From: Climacteris rufus
Lineage: Eukaryota > Chordata > Aves > Passeriformes > Climacteridae
DNA: 64,000 nt
Reading direction: 5' to 3'
Assembly (NCBI GenBank): GCA_013398175.1
Contig: VZRZ01000215.1
Coordinates: 1,077,306 to 1,141,305 of the forward strand
Positions within the stretch are counted from its first letter, which is position 1; each line of letters begins with the position of its first letter. The position numbers were made by a program, and so were the translations under genes. Under the pieces are notes generated by a model. It saw only the letters and a list, made by a program, of their open reading frames with translations. It had not been told where the DNA came from and did not search any database. Below are positions 24,346 through 36,480 of the stretch, piece by piece.

Positions 24346-27300
24346 AAGCACGAGTATAGTGTACGTAGCGACTAATGTATCTACAGTAATACATGAAGAT
24401 TGTTCAGGAAAGACACAGGATTTTCAGATCCAAACATGATCCATTGATTTGGATTGGGCTTGTGGGAAGTGCACAAGAGAGGACACATTTACAGTAAACC
24501 ATGGAGCAATGGTTTAGGTAACTCTGTTTGGCTGCATTTGTCCACACAGCACCCAGGCAGCTCATGGTCAGTGAGACCCAGCGTGTGGACAGACGTGCTG
24601 GACAGACGTGTGGATAAACCTGGTTATTCAGGTTTCTAAACATCCTGGACTGGGCACTGTTGCTGCTCAATTAGAGCACTACCATATACTGGTTTTTAGT
24701 CTTTTACTCAGGAATTAAGATAAAAGTTTAATTTCATACCTGCTTTCTTTTTGGAGAACCGACAGGTATCATGTTAATTCATCACATATCCTGAGCCTAT
24801 CTCTCCTCAGCACAGTGCAGATGATTGGTAGGTAAATTACAGGCATTTTACAGCCAGCAAGAGGGATGGAAGATAGAGAAGCCACGGAGTCTGTGATGCT
24901 CAAGCCTACACTCAAGTCTGGTTATCGCTTTGTGGTGCAGAAGAGGTTGCCTGTGTGAAATATAGAAACAAAAAATGAAAAATATTTATTCAAGGGCCCA
25001 ATGGAGAGGGGATTATAACATGCAAACCTTTGGTTTTTTTTTTTTCGATTTCAAACTGGGTTCCTATTGAGGAAGAAGTATCTTTAAGCACTTCTTTATT
25101 GAAATGTCACTCTCAGTTCTCTAGTCCTCATCCTTGTGCTGAATGTGGAGAATTCATTTTCTCACTCCTTATGCATCTGCTCCCTTCTGCTTTCTAAGAA
25201 AATGCCCGAAAGTTTATCTGACCCAGAAGTGGCAAAGAACAAGTTGAGTAATAATCATCAGCACTTAGGTGATTTTAGTTAGTAGGAAATAATTCACCGT
25301 AAGTTATCTTGGAGCCTTGTTCAAGCATTGATTTTCACAAATAAAACAAGAAAAACTCTTGTCAACTGACACATATTTACATCTATTAAAAATTACTAGT
25401 TTGAGGTTTTTTTTTAAAGCAGTTAAGCTGAAGTTCTTTTGTGAAACATTACTACACAAAAATGAAAACATTCCTGCCCGCTTGCAGGCATTATCACTCT
25501 TCCCATTATCAGAAGTGTAGTACAATGAGTCCTACAGGCACTCAAGAATCACTTGAGTTGTATTATCAAAATTACTTACTGAAGTTTCACAATGACTGAG
25601 CTGATTTACCAGCTTCCTGCTGCTATTCCACCCATGTGTTTCTGGACATATGCTGCGTTTTAAATTATTTTAATCTCTTGCACTGATGAATTGAGTCTGC
25701 ACTGGAAACAAATTGAAAAAAGAAAAAAACGCCAACAAATTAATGTCCCATACTTCAGAGAATAAGGACATCCCATTCAGAATAGGAAAACTTTCTAAAG
25801 TTGCTGTCTTATGGCTAAGTCAAGACTATAAGGGGATTTAAACTTCATTATTTTCACTCACATTGCCCAAACAAATGCAGCCAGTTCAGTTTAGAAACTG
25901 GTCAGTGTGAATCACTAGTGTGAGTACAAAATATCTGAACAGAGTGAAAACAGTCACAATTGTGAAGGCACAATTACTATATAAATTGCTAAGAATTGTT
26001 TTTAACACCATAAAATAAATATGAAGGGAAATACAACTTGTATAATACTGATATTTACTTCAGAAATGTAATCAGGATGAAAATGAACCCAAACCTTGCA
26101 CATTTCTCTGCTGCATTGGATTTTGTCACACATACGAAGAGGAAAAGTTCAAACTTAATTTCTCATATATTCAATATTCCATGGCAGCTGCAATCCACTG
26201 TGCTTCTCCAGTTTCCCAGGCTTGACAGGACCTTTTCCTGTGAACTTGTGTCTGCTTTTGTCAGCAACCCAGCAACACACAGAGAGAAACAACTCAAAAT
26301 CAGACTCACGTTTTACAGAGCAGAAAACAGTTTAGGAACACAGAGGTGTGTTCAGACTTGATGCACAAGGGAAGTGTGTCCACAAATGTGTTTTTGAGAA
26401 CACCTGGCTTCACCTAATACAGGAGACTGTTGTTCTCCCTTGCTACATGTGCAAACTGTAATGTGGAATGAATAGTTGTGTTACTTCCACTTCAGTTTGT
26501 AACAAACAGATTTTGACAGTCTTTGAGAGAAGGAAGTGAAAAGAAGTGGAAAATCCATCCAGTAAGGTTTTCTAATTTTCTTGGATCAGATTAAAAAAAA
26601 AAAAATCACAATTTTAATTTTTCCTTTTTTAAAGGCATTAAAAGTATTACTTATCACATGTAGGTAACCAATCTTTATGTTAATAGTATTAAAAAAACCC
26701 CAACACAAACAGAAAGTATAGTTCACACAATTATTGTGCTGGTTGTGAAGTATGCATGGCTCCAGGCAACCCTTTAAGCAAAGTTAAATGGAATCAGGGA
26801 TAAAGGTAGATGGAATTAAAGATAAAGTAAAGGAGACAAGTATCTAAAGCACAGATGTTTTCTGCTGGTGTCCTTTCATTCATTCCATGATGGAAACAAA
26901 CCATCATCAAGTTCTTTTTCATTCCTTATGTGACATTGTTAGAGGGACCTACAATGGGTGACAAATTTAAATGTCAGAGTTCTCTTCAAAACTTGAGATC
27001 TGCTTGGCAATGTCTTGGGAAGGAGATCACTGCCACAGTCGGGGATATTTATTCAAAATAAATACAATTAATTCAATTCAAATGTTTGTCTTAACAGTAA
27101 GACTTCAGAAGGAATGCAAAGAAATCACGTCACCATTTCTAAGACTGTCAATTATATAATTAAATACAATATATTAATTTTGTAATCTCACAGTAAAAGG
27201 ACCAGGTATTTAAAAAAAACCAAAACCCAACCAACCAAGGAAAGAAACATCCTAAAATACACACCAAACCCATAAACAAATTAAAAAGACACAAGGTTTC

Positions 27301-28990
27301 AACCAATGGAAGCATTTTTAAACTTTGTGAATATGAAAACATCAAGAGTGCCCTTAGTTACATAGGTATACTCCAGATTTAATAATTAAAAAAATATACT
27401 TAGGTCTTCCTCTTAGAAGACAATACAGAAATCTGACCCAAGTCCAAGTCCTGCCTACACAGGATGACTTTTCAGCTAAGTCCTCTATCCCAGACTTTTG
27501 GTTCATGGTCACTACACAGCTCCAGGGATCCCACCGAATTTTTGGGTAATACATCATTGTCTATATGACATATGTCAAATACAGAGAAAAAAATTCTCAC
27601 ACATTGCCTACAGTGGCAATGATACATTCATCTTTTGTGCTTCTTGATAGAGCAAAACCTGCTGTTTTCTCTTAACCGATTCAACTGCCTCAGCATTGTC
27701 AGAAAAGGACTTGTAACTTCAAGAACAGCTTTGGACCCAGAAATATTTTGAACTCATTTGCTTCAAGAGACTGAAGAGTATGTCACAAAACTATGCAACC
27801 TCACTTCTAAAGCACAGCATGATGGAAAGAGCTGCCTTATTTCCTCACAGCTGTGCTGGAGAGGGAGCAGCTCCCTGCAGCTCCCCGGGCACTGCTGAGG
27901 GGGCACCACCTGTGCCAGCACAGAACCCGGAGCCCACAGGGAGGCCAGGCCTGAGCTTGGCTTGGCAGGGGCAAAGAGCATCAATCAGACATGCAGATTT
28001 CCTCCCACACCAAATTTGGTGCTCTAACATTTTGTGCTCTAACATTTTGTGCCTCTTCCCAGTCAACTGAACAGTGACAGAATGGGTCCTGAAAAGTTCG
28101 TCATGTTTCTTGTTACTGTCATGTTTATTGTTTACCGAAAGAAAAGAATGCTGGCAGAGCCGTTTTTGCCTTCACATGTCCAGAAAAAGTACATTTTCAA
28201 CCAAGCCATTTCATGGCACACTATCACAACCAGCCTCTTTTTCTTCTGCACTGTGTTTTATTGAAAATGACTTCGTTTGCAGAGCAACCAAATAACTCTC
28301 TCATAGAAAGAGGCATGTTACAGCTAAGCAGGTTTTCAAACAGTTGACACTTTCTGGCCATTTGTATACTCCAGAATTTATTTCCACATCTCTAAAGAAG
28401 TATTTATTTGAAAGGTCATCTAAAAGACTTGGCCGTGGTCATAAAGAAATCAGTGGCAGTCAAGAACAGAGCAAATCTTGCTCTATCAATGAAAAATATT
28501 AAATGTAAGCATACAAATCCAAAATTTGGAATGTTGCACTGCCAAAGCTCTTTCATAAATGTAACACTTATGATTCAGGAAAAAAAAATGTTTACAAAAT
28601 AAAAAATAACACTGAGGCTTTAAGATGGCTCAGATTATTTGACAACAGTAGGAAATTACAAACTTTAGAAAAAACCCAAAGGACTTCATCTAAAAGCACC
28701 ACTGCCAGAAATGTGGCATTTGGAAAAAACAGTGGATCAGTGCAAATACTGATCAGAAATGCAAAGATAAGCACTCCAGCCAACAGACAGTACTGTCTTG
28801 TGTCTGCTTCTGCTATCAGCTGCACTAAAAATAAACCTTCTCATTTTGTATTTGTCTTTAAAAATATTCTTAGAAAACATAAATTCTGGACCAAAACATA
28901 CCCAAGAGCCTTACACTGCTACTTTTTGAGAAAAGCAAAACAAAACACCTGACTACTGCCTGTTCAATTAAACCTGTACCACAAAATCAA
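24346..28990. other. Convergent non-coding interval between SLC26A3 and CBLL1
   Basis: No coding exon was recognised. The interval is AT-rich, with an A-run at 26590-26603, A/C-rich tracts near 26690 and 27209, and a GC-rich patch at about 27845-27970. It also holds a 15-bp tandem duplication at 28020-28049. Part of its right side could be CBLL1 3' UTR if a distal poly(A) site is used; for example AATAAA on the - strand occurs near 25090. Nothing else was seen. Confidence 0.6.
28020..28049. repeat. 15-bp tandem duplication
   Basis: TGCTCTAACATTTTG occurs twice head to tail, followed by TGC. It has no associated gene. Confidence 0.85.
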
Positions 28991-29013
28991 AACAGATGAA
29001 GGATGTGTACCTT

Positions 29014-29019
29014 TTTATT
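29014..29019 (-). promoter_or_regulatory. CBLL1: Candidate CBLL1 poly(A) signal
   Basis: AATAAA on the - strand (TTTATT on +), about 1 kb past the CBLL1 stop. It would give a 3' UTR of roughly 1 kb. Other AATAAA hexamers further along mean that longer isoforms are possible. Confidence 0.35.
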
Positions 29020-29481
29020 TAACTACACATGGGATTTCAGACCACTTCTTTTGTATTATCCAAATGGGAAGTTTTCCTACTGTACACATTATATAAAGTG
29101 AGAGGCAAACACCACTTCCTACCTAAAATAAGCTGCTTTTCACAGACATGGCAAGCCAGTTCACAGCCACTTCCACACAAACACAGCCATAGGTAAAAAC
29201 AGTAGTTTGAATTCAACTCCAGTGAGTAGCCTACATGTAAACAGAACCCTCTGAATCAAAACCAGCTTTAAAACAAACTCCAGAAACCGGAACACAAACC
29301 AAACCCCCCACAATACATGGTTTCATGTCATGTCCAAAGCTGTATCTTTGATAGATTCATCTTACTGCATAAAGACAAAAAACCAGAAAAGCTGGAATAT
29401 GGCAAATGCAGAATTCTGCATGTCTGATTTCTAGTGCCATGAATTCATTACAGCCTGAAATCATTATGAGTAATGGTAAAT

Positions 29482-29529
29482 GGCAGTAGGAGAAATATTA
29501 AAGTTCCTTTAATATTTCACTACACTGCC
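29482..29529. other. Long hairpin-forming inverted repeat in CBLL1 3' UTR
   Basis: The inner arms are a perfect 12-bp inverted repeat, GAAATATTAAAG and CTTTAATATTTC, around a TTC loop. Beyond a small internal mismatch (AGGA against ACTAC) the arms pair again, GGCAGT with ACTGCC. The total is a 22/23-base stem with 18 bp paired. It could be an RNA structure in the CBLL1 transcript or a relic of a palindromic element. Confidence 0.7.
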
Positions 29530-30014
29530 CATTTGGAAAGTATCAGGTGTTGAAATGGTGTCCCAGAACTACGCGTGTTAACTTCATATAAAAACTCACC
29601 ACGTTTACAACCATAGTTCAATTTAATTATTGTACACAGGTTAACAAAAACACTGGATTTAACAAAAACAATATTCAGAATGGTACAACACGTGTTCATT
29701 TTCTCCAGGAAATAATATTACAAGTGATCATCTTAGGACAATTTAGCCACGCTAGCGACAGAAGTTCTGTTAAAATGCAACTGTGGTCTACTAAGCCACT
29801 TATTTTAGCACTACAGAATATTTGAAGTTAAGAGTCCTACGGCCAAGGCTTAGAAATTGTTTAAGATTCAAACCTCAAAATGTCTTACAGTCAAAATGAC
29901 AGTATTTAAAAAAAAAAAAACCACAACAAAATAATCCCAAAACAATTAATTAAAAGGCTGCTGTATATAGTTTTATCCTCTTCATAGCATTCTCTATTCA
30001 TATAGTTGCTTGTA

Positions 30015-31056
30015 TCATTGGTAATAGGGTCTGTATCTGGCTTGATCAGGGTGATGTGGTCCAGGAAGGGGGGCCTGAGCAGGAGGCCCTTGCATCCTTG
30101 GAGGTGGAGGCGGCCCCCTCGGAGCTGGCCATATCCCTGGACTCATTCCCCCAGGCTGTGTGAAAGGGGGACTCAGAGTTCCTTGATCTTCGCTGAACTG
30201 TGGCAAAGAGTTCGGATTGTAGTGATGGGGAGGGGGCGCGTTTACATTGACAGGTGGCCCTCCGTGCTGAGGAGGGGGAGGTCCCGGAGGAGGATGGTTC
30301 ATGTAGGGTGGCATCTGGGCAATGATGTGTCCGGGCGGGGGGGTGATGGGCGGCGGAGCAGAGGTCATTGGAGGCGGGGGGGCCTGGCTGTACACCATGT
30401 GCGGGGTGCCCGCGGCCTGCGGCGGGTGCTGCAGCGGGTGGCTGATGGGCGGCGGCGGCGGCGGCGGCGGCGCGTAGTGCTGCTGGGGAGGCAGGATGTG
30501 GTGAGGGTGCGACACCACCGGCTGGCCCTGGTACTCGGGGTGATGGTGGGCAGGCGCGGGGGCCGGCGGAGGCGGCTCTCGAGCACCCGAACCCGAATCG
30601 TCCTGAATGGGGACGGTTATCAAGTTGCTGTGTTTCCTCGTGGAGATGCGGAAGGTGTCCTGGCTGACCGGGCGGGGCGGCGGCGGGGCCATGGACATCT
30701 CGGCGGGCGGAGCGCGGATGTCCTCGTGGGGCTGGTTGTAGTGCTCGTGGGGCACGTGCTGCAAAGGAGGAGGCGGCATCATGATGTGCTGCTTCGGCGG
30801 AATGTGGCTCATGTGGTGCTTGTCGGGCGGCAGGATGAAACGCTCGGGGATTTCGGCCGGCGGCGGGGCGATCGGAGGGTGCACGGGCTCGATGGGGGGA
30901 CGAGTCACGGGCTTGCCAGCGCGCATGTGGCGGTGGTTGATGTGAGCCTGCAAGTCCCTCTGTGACAGGTAGGTTCTCTTGCAGCCTTGAACGATGCTGC
31001 ACATGAAGAGAGACCCTCGCACGCACTGCTCGATGCGCTGCACGGGTTCGTTACAG
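30015..31056 (-). other. CBLL1: CBLL1 last coding exon: C2H2-like finger and Pro-rich tail
   Basis: It begins with the last RING cysteine (CNEPVQRIEQC), then CSIVQGCKRTYLSQRDLQAH with HINHRH, a Cys2-His2-like zinc site that helps form the HYB phosphotyrosine-binding surface. The remaining roughly 300 residues are very rich in Pro, His and Gln, with a run of eight Pro after HYA encoded by a GGC/GCC-rich tract near 30450-30475. High GC keeps long antisense frames open here; these are not genes. Confidence 0.95.
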
Positions 31057-33432
31057 CTGAATCAAAAGAGAACATCGGTTTGTTGTCACCACGGAGAGCT
31101 CAACGTGCATTTTTTGTTAACATAATTAGCCAAATTAGAACTGACTTTTCCCTGCTGTAGCAATGAAACTTCACTGATCTTGAAGTTTACCTAGTTTTTA
31201 AATCTCCAAATGTAACTATGAAAGAACATAAATACTGCATGAGGTAGAATTTTTTTATGTAGCATCTCTCTCACACAAATTCCTTCTGTGCATTAAGATT
31301 TAACACAGGCCACTCTCACTAAATTAAACTGCTGTTTATTCCTTTCCAAATCAGAGCAGTAACAAGTTACCTACCCAAACATTTAAGAAAGTAAACACTG
31401 ATCTCTTACAATCCCAAAATATGGGACAGGAACTAGAGAGTAGAGAGTACTCTATTGCCTCTGCTAAATATACATAAGTAAGAGCCATGTTATTATAGTA
31501 TCTGAAATCAGATGTTTGTTACTTTCCTACATTTCCTTTAACAACAAATCTCGAGATAACTTACCCTGGACACATCTTGTCTCCCTTTTTCTCATGCAGT
31601 ATAGCACAATCATAGCAGAAAACATGCTTGCAAGGTATCTACAGATTAAAAAAAAAACCCTGTTAAGACGCTGTATATAAATATCTATGTCTCTCTGCTA
31701 CAGTTCCTACCTCCAGCACACAGTTTATAATAATTAAAGTAACTAAGTTACCTCTGAGGTGAACAAGCATAGCAGTGATTAACAATTTACGCCACATTTG
31801 AGAACAGTTTATGTTGGGTTTGGGTATTTTTGGGGCAGTGTTGTTTGGGGGTTTTTAAGTGTTGGTAAAAAAGATTGAAAAAGGCAAAAGTTTGAGTCTT
31901 GCACTAATACCAACACAGAACATTCACAGAAGCTGCACATGCAATCTGCTTACACTTGTCTTGCTGGCATGGAAGGAAAGTTTTAAAGCATTAACTGTCA
32001 TTAAGTCAAATCCTGAAGCCTGTTACATCATGATTAGCAATCTAAATCAGTCTCAGGGACTTTTAAAGGGACATAAAAGTGAACAGTGTTTTCCAACTTC
32101 ACTGCAAGTCTTCAATTGAGATAAAAAGCTTATTTTCAAACCTAAGTGTTAGAAGGTCAAAACCACCAAACTTGAAGGTTTTGTTGTTGGTGACGGTGTT
32201 CTGGTTTTTTGTTTAACTTTTCCAGGTTTACCTTATTAAATCAGGGAGTAAAGCCAAATCAGTCAGAGAGATGGAACAAAAACACTTGAGCAGTGAAGGC
32301 CCCTGATTCCATCCTGGTACTAAATCTGCTGTTTATTCAGATGCCTGCTGAAATCAGTGACCTCTAGAAGCCTCACACAGACACAGTAAAACCTATTTTT
32401 ACCTAAAGGGAAACCACGGCTGCATCTTTCACTGGTAATTTCACTCACCATGCGTCCATACATTTTGATGGGCAATCCACACTTATCACAGAAATGGACT
32501 GGTGTATCATCCTTTTCCCCCAGCAAGTTTATCTGATAGGACAGAGAACGGGGTGAGAAAACAAATCCCAACATCACTAAAACTTCTCATTTCCATTATC
32601 ACCAACATACCCATTATTTCTGAATTAGCTGAAAAAGAAGCAAGACACCACAAACAGGATAAAGCAGAGGATATACTTTTAGCCATAGTAAGGATATACT
32701 TTTTAGTGAAAAATAACTGAACAACTTTTAATTAACAAAGTATCTACCAGGACTACCACAGCTTGGTATGACACACAGGCAAAGACTGATGACTTCCCAT
32801 TCACAACTTTACCTTGTAGTCCCAAAAGATGGGTCCAGGAAATCTCCTTTGATTGCCAAACATTTCACTTCCTTTGCAGTCGTATCGCTCCTCTTTGTTA
32901 TAATCAAATTCTTCTGTGGAAAGGAGAAAGAGAAGAAAGACACGAGCCAACCACAACACTTCCATAATTGACACCAGCTGCTATTAAGAGCATGGGTCGT
33001 TTAAACTGAAATCATCAAATGATGCCACAGCACTCCCAATCTGCTGAGCCCAGTCTGCAGAAAGGCAGAGCCAAAACAGGAAGACAGCCTGTTTTAGAAA
33101 TGGGCACTATTTAAGCCCTACAGTGCAGCAGTACCTGGAAATTTAAAATTTCTTTTACATTTTGACAGAACTCTGGACTCTGAAGTCTCCAAGACTGAAT
33201 AAAGTCTTGAACAATAATGTAAAATAATATGCTTCCCTACTACAGGGAATTTATATTAATTTACCTTCATCACCAGCTTGTGTCTTCGAAGGCATCCTGT
33301 TCATATTTCTTGGAGTTCGAGGTGCAGGTTTGGTTTTATTGGTCTGTTTTGAAATAAGCTTTATAGGGATTCTTCTACGGACATCAAGACCACCCAATGA
33401 TCCTGAACTATTTGTTCCTTGCAAATCATTGT
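30015..33432 (-). CDS. CBLL1: CBLL1 (Hakai), RING-type E3 ubiquitin ligase; first coding exon not found
   Basis: Product: Hakai, an E3 ligase that ubiquitinates tyrosine-phosphorylated E-cadherin and is also a subunit of the m6A methyltransferase-associated complex. Coding exons in transcript order: 33432-33265, 32913-32813, 32532-32449, 31638-31565, 31056-30015 (stop TGA 30017-30015). They join in frame with GT-AG borders, 1469 nt in all. The order is a conserved N-terminal basic region (SGSLGGLDVRRRIPIKLISK), a RING finger with the phosphotyrosine-binding HYB region, a C2H2-like finger and a long Pro/His-rich tail ending YRPYYQ. The human protein is 491 residues; with about four missing N-terminal residues this one would be about 493. 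Frame 1 at the first listed acceptor requires one upstream coding base, so the ATG lies in an upstream exon. No damage was seen in the visible exons. Confidence 0.96.
31565..32532 (-). other. CBLL1: CBLL1 RING-finger exons
   Basis: Exon 32532-32449 (84 nt) encodes FCDKCGLPIKMYGRM and exon 31638-31565 (74 nt) encodes IPCKHVFCYDCAIL and KMCPG. The next exon supplies the following Cys. All the Cys/His ligands expected of the C3HC4-type Hakai RING are present: the CDKC pair, CKHVFCYDC, and CPGC split across the exon junction. Confidence 0.95.
32813..33432 (-). other. CBLL1: CBLL1 N-terminal exons
   Basis: Exon 33432-33265 (168 nt) encodes NDLQGTNSSGSLGGLDVRRR and KTKPAPRTPRNMNRMPSKTQ. Exon 32913-32813 (101 nt) encodes EEFDYNKEERYDCKGSEMF and GNQRRFPGPIFWDYK. 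Both align closely with the mammalian N-terminus. The upstream exon that should carry the initiator Met and the first few residues was not located in the 33.4-36.5 kb region. Confidence 0.93.
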
Positions 33433-35639
33433 CTATGAAAGAAAATTTTTTAAATTATCTATTTTTTCAGTTATCTAATAGTTTCCAAAGTGGCTAAATA
33501 TTAACAGAAAAGTTTTAAGAAAAATAATTTTTGAAGCTTAAGATTCATACAACATATCAAAAGTTAATCACCAGAAAAAAAGAACCTTCACAGACAACTT
33601 CTTTCAGAAGTCAAGTCACAAAACTGTAGTAAGAACAGCCATGATTTTAGGAAATCTAGTTTATAAATAAATCTATTGTAATAAGTTAGCTAGTCATGCT
33701 TTTCTCCACAACAGAAACATTGATCATAGAGCTCCTCTCACAGTGTGGATAGCACTGAAGAATCAGTTCTTTGTACAACCTTGCTTACACAGAACTTCTT
33801 ATGTGAAAAGATAATTTTTACAATTTATGTGAATTGTTTATTAAAGTAGGAAGGAAACTAGTTTATATATTAACATCTTGACATCTTGGAAGTTTACAAT
33901 AAAATATCAGAAAAATATTGGTACTTAGGAGTATGTAGTTGTATCCTTTCTAAACTGAAAATTATTATTCCCTGCTACATACAGAATTCTCCTTAGCCAC
34001 ATTTAAGTACCAGGGTGAAGGAAGCAAGAAATAGCCTGACACATGCATCAGCAGGTACAGGCTCCCAAACATAACCCCAAGCAGGTATTGCAACAAGCAA
34101 TACCAGTGAAGGAGGTATAACTCCCTCAGCCTCCAGAGTTGATCTGAAACCACTACACAGCATCTCATTCATACCAAAATAATGTCCTTCACAGATTTTC
34201 CCAGCCCACTTGGATTTTAAATGAAAATGCCATTTTGCCAGGTGTTTCAAAGCATGCTCAGCCCGAAGGGATGAGCCCCGAGCTGTGACAGCCCCAGCAC
34301 GGGAGCACCTGGACGCTGGAATTGGGGCCCATTAGTGCAACTCTGCACAACGCCTCACCAAGGATTGGCCTTGAAGCCTATAACCACCACACACAATGCA
34401 ACAAGTAGAAGTTAAAACCAGGAAAAAAGGGCTTGCTCTGAGTTATTCAGCAGCTACCACCACAGCTAGGAAATGTGTCAGTCCAAAACTGGGACTGTGG
34501 CCTGACAGTCCTGTCAAAATCCAAAGCCCTCAATTCCCTCCGATCAAATTCCTCTTAGCACTGTGGTTGACAGTTTCACTCTAAAAGGCAATACGGAAAA
34601 AGACAAAAGCCATAAAGCTTCTTTTTACTTCTGGTCATTTGTTATTTGTTTAGCCTGTCCACACGAACCTGCAAACACTCAACTGTGTCACCAGGCTTCC
34701 CAGGGAGTGCTGGACCGAGCTGTCACAGCAAAAGCTGTTTTCCATGTGTTGGGAAATTCTGTTTTCTACCAGAAAACACAAACCCACAACACCATAAACC
34801 GGAAAAAGTCTCTGCAGCACCTCAGCCCATCTGCAAATAGGGATAACTAAAACAAATTTTAAAAATCAAAAGCTTGTATATTATTTAGTCCATTGAACTG
34901 CCAACAGGAAACTATTAAGTTCTGTTGCTTTTCTTCCTTATACCCTTGCAAGCCTGAAATATTTACGTGAGTTAGCTACTCAACTAATTCAAACCATCAA
35001 GTTTATTAGTCACTCATGCTTCATGAGTGGATAATAAATTCCAGTCTGTGTGAGCATAACTCACAGGATTATGTCCAGAAAAAACTACAACAAACATACC
35101 AAACTTGCTAAGATTACTTAGAGGAGCTCTAATTAGAGGTGATGCAACTTTCTGAAATGTCACCTTCATCACTTTTATTTTTGCACTTCAAGCTTTACTA
35201 AAATTCACAAATACAGCTCAAATACTTTATACAGATAGACTTACAACGCAATCTTTACGAAGGCAAAGGAAAAAAAACCTTCAAAACCACCCTAGCGAAA
35301 AGCCCACGTCCATTCATTTATTCACTGCACTAGGCCAGGGCATTAACCAGCAAAGAACCACAGCTACGCCAGCGCGCTCACCGGCCAGCGACCACAGCTA
35401 CGAAACCAAATTTAAGCACACGAAGAAGTTTTCTCCCGGGCCACAACTACGGAACCAGAACACACATTATGGGCACCGATGCCGGGAAACGCCACGAGCA
35501 AACGAGGGTGTCTGCCCCACCTTCGGAACGCCGGCTGCGGCCCGGGGCACCCCGGCCCCCTCAGCGCAGTCAGCGGCCGCCGCTCCGCCCGGGAAGGGGG
35601 CTCCGGCCGCCAGCGGCCCCTCAGTCCTGCCGAGCTCCC

Positions 35640-35640
35640 N
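35640..35640. other. Assembly ambiguity or gap (single N)
   Basis: One N sits exactly at the left edge of the 79-bp repeat array, inside the CBLL1 promoter region. This is a common mark of a gap or collapsed repeat whose true size is unknown. Confidence 0.8.
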
Positions 35641-36267
35641 CAGCGGGAACGGGAACGGGGGCAGCGGGGCCGCTTCACAGCGCGGCGGGAACGGGAACGG
35701 GGGCAGCGGGGCCGCCTCACAGCGGGAACGGGAACGGGGGCAGCGGGGCCGCTTCACAGCGCGGCGGGAACGGGAACGGGGGCAGCGGGGCCGCCTCACA
35801 GCGGGAACGGGAACGGGGGCAGCGGGGCCGCTTCACAGCGCGGCGGGAACGGGAACGGGGGCAGCGGGGCCGCCTCACAGCGGGAACGGGAACGGGGGCA
35901 GCGGGGCCGCTTCACAGCGCGGCGGGAACGGGAACGGGGGCAGCGGGGCCGCCTCACAGCGGGAACGGGAACGGGGGCAGCGGGGCCGCTTCACAGCGCG
36001 GCGGGAACGGGAACGGGGGCAGCGGGGCCGCCTCACAGCGGGAACGGGAACGGGGGCAGCGGGGCCGCTTCACAGCGCGGCGGGAACGGGAACGGGGGCA
36101 GCGGGGCCGCCTCACAGCGGGAACGGGAACGGGGGCAGCGGGGCCGCTTCACAGCGCGGCGGGAACGGGAACGGGGGCAGCGGGGCCGCCTCACAGCGGG
36201 AACGGGAACGGGGGCAGCGGGGCCGCCTCACAGCGGGAACGGGAGCGGGGGCAGCGGGGCCTGCCTG
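35641..36267. repeat. 79-bp GC-rich minisatellite with G-quadruplex motifs
   Basis: There are seven consecutive 79-bp units, each made of a 37-base and a 42-base half, followed by two further 37-base halves, the last one diverging. That gives 16 half-units. Each carries four G-runs on the + strand in the order GGGAACGGGAACGGGGG then CAGCGGGG, which fits the canonical G-quadruplex pattern. By eye the seven full units are identical. Because 79 is not a multiple of 3 and the unit lacks stops, several frames stay open across the array; these are not genes. Confidence 0.93.
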
Positions 36268-36480
36268 GACCGCGGCCCCGGGGGTCAGAGCCGCGAGTAG
36301 TTGGGAATAGGAGGTCTCAGGGGAAGGGTGGCTTTGCACCGTGAGGGCGGACGCTGAGTTCAGGAGCCGCGGAGGCCCCGTCCGGCCCCGGTGTTCTGCG
36401 GCCTTCAGAGCCCGCACAGACGGTGCCGCTCGGCTGCTGAGGTCAGCCGTGAGTTTCGGCGTGGGACGGCAGATTCGTGA

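Larger units (their letters stand above)
28991..30014 (-). other. CBLL1: Probable CBLL1 3' UTR
   Basis: Non-coding sequence directly after the CBLL1 TGA at 30015-30017. It includes an A-run (T-run on the transcript) near 29909 and a long inverted repeat at 29482-29529. The left boundary is inferred from the AATAAA at 29014-29019. Confidence 0.5.
35330..36480 (-). promoter_or_regulatory. CBLL1: CpG-rich promoter region of CBLL1
   Basis: An abrupt change from AT-rich intron to GC- and CpG-dense sequence in the position expected for the CBLL1 promoter and first exon. On the - strand a consensus donor, gtgagc, occurs at 35381-35376 after CTGGCCG and could close a first exon. However, the frame leading into it carries a stop and no suitable ATG, so it cannot be the missing coding exon as read. 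The core is occupied by the minisatellite at 35641-36267 and a single N at 35640. Confidence 0.7.

Noticed and set aside
30006..30965. Long + strand open frame of about 320 codons opposite the CBLL1 last exon
   Set aside because: It is exactly antisense to the GC- and proline-rich CBLL1 coding exon, and its Arg/Gly/Val-rich product has no family likeness. GC-rich codons on one strand keep the other open.
34260..34380. GC-rich patch in the first CBLL1 intron as an alternative first exon
   Set aside because: No ATG followed by a donor of the required phase on the - strand.
35469..36344. Open frames of up to about 290 codons on both strands across the GC-rich region
   Set aside because: They are translations of the 79-bp minisatellite. 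Several frames stay open only because the unit has no stop, and the frames span the N.
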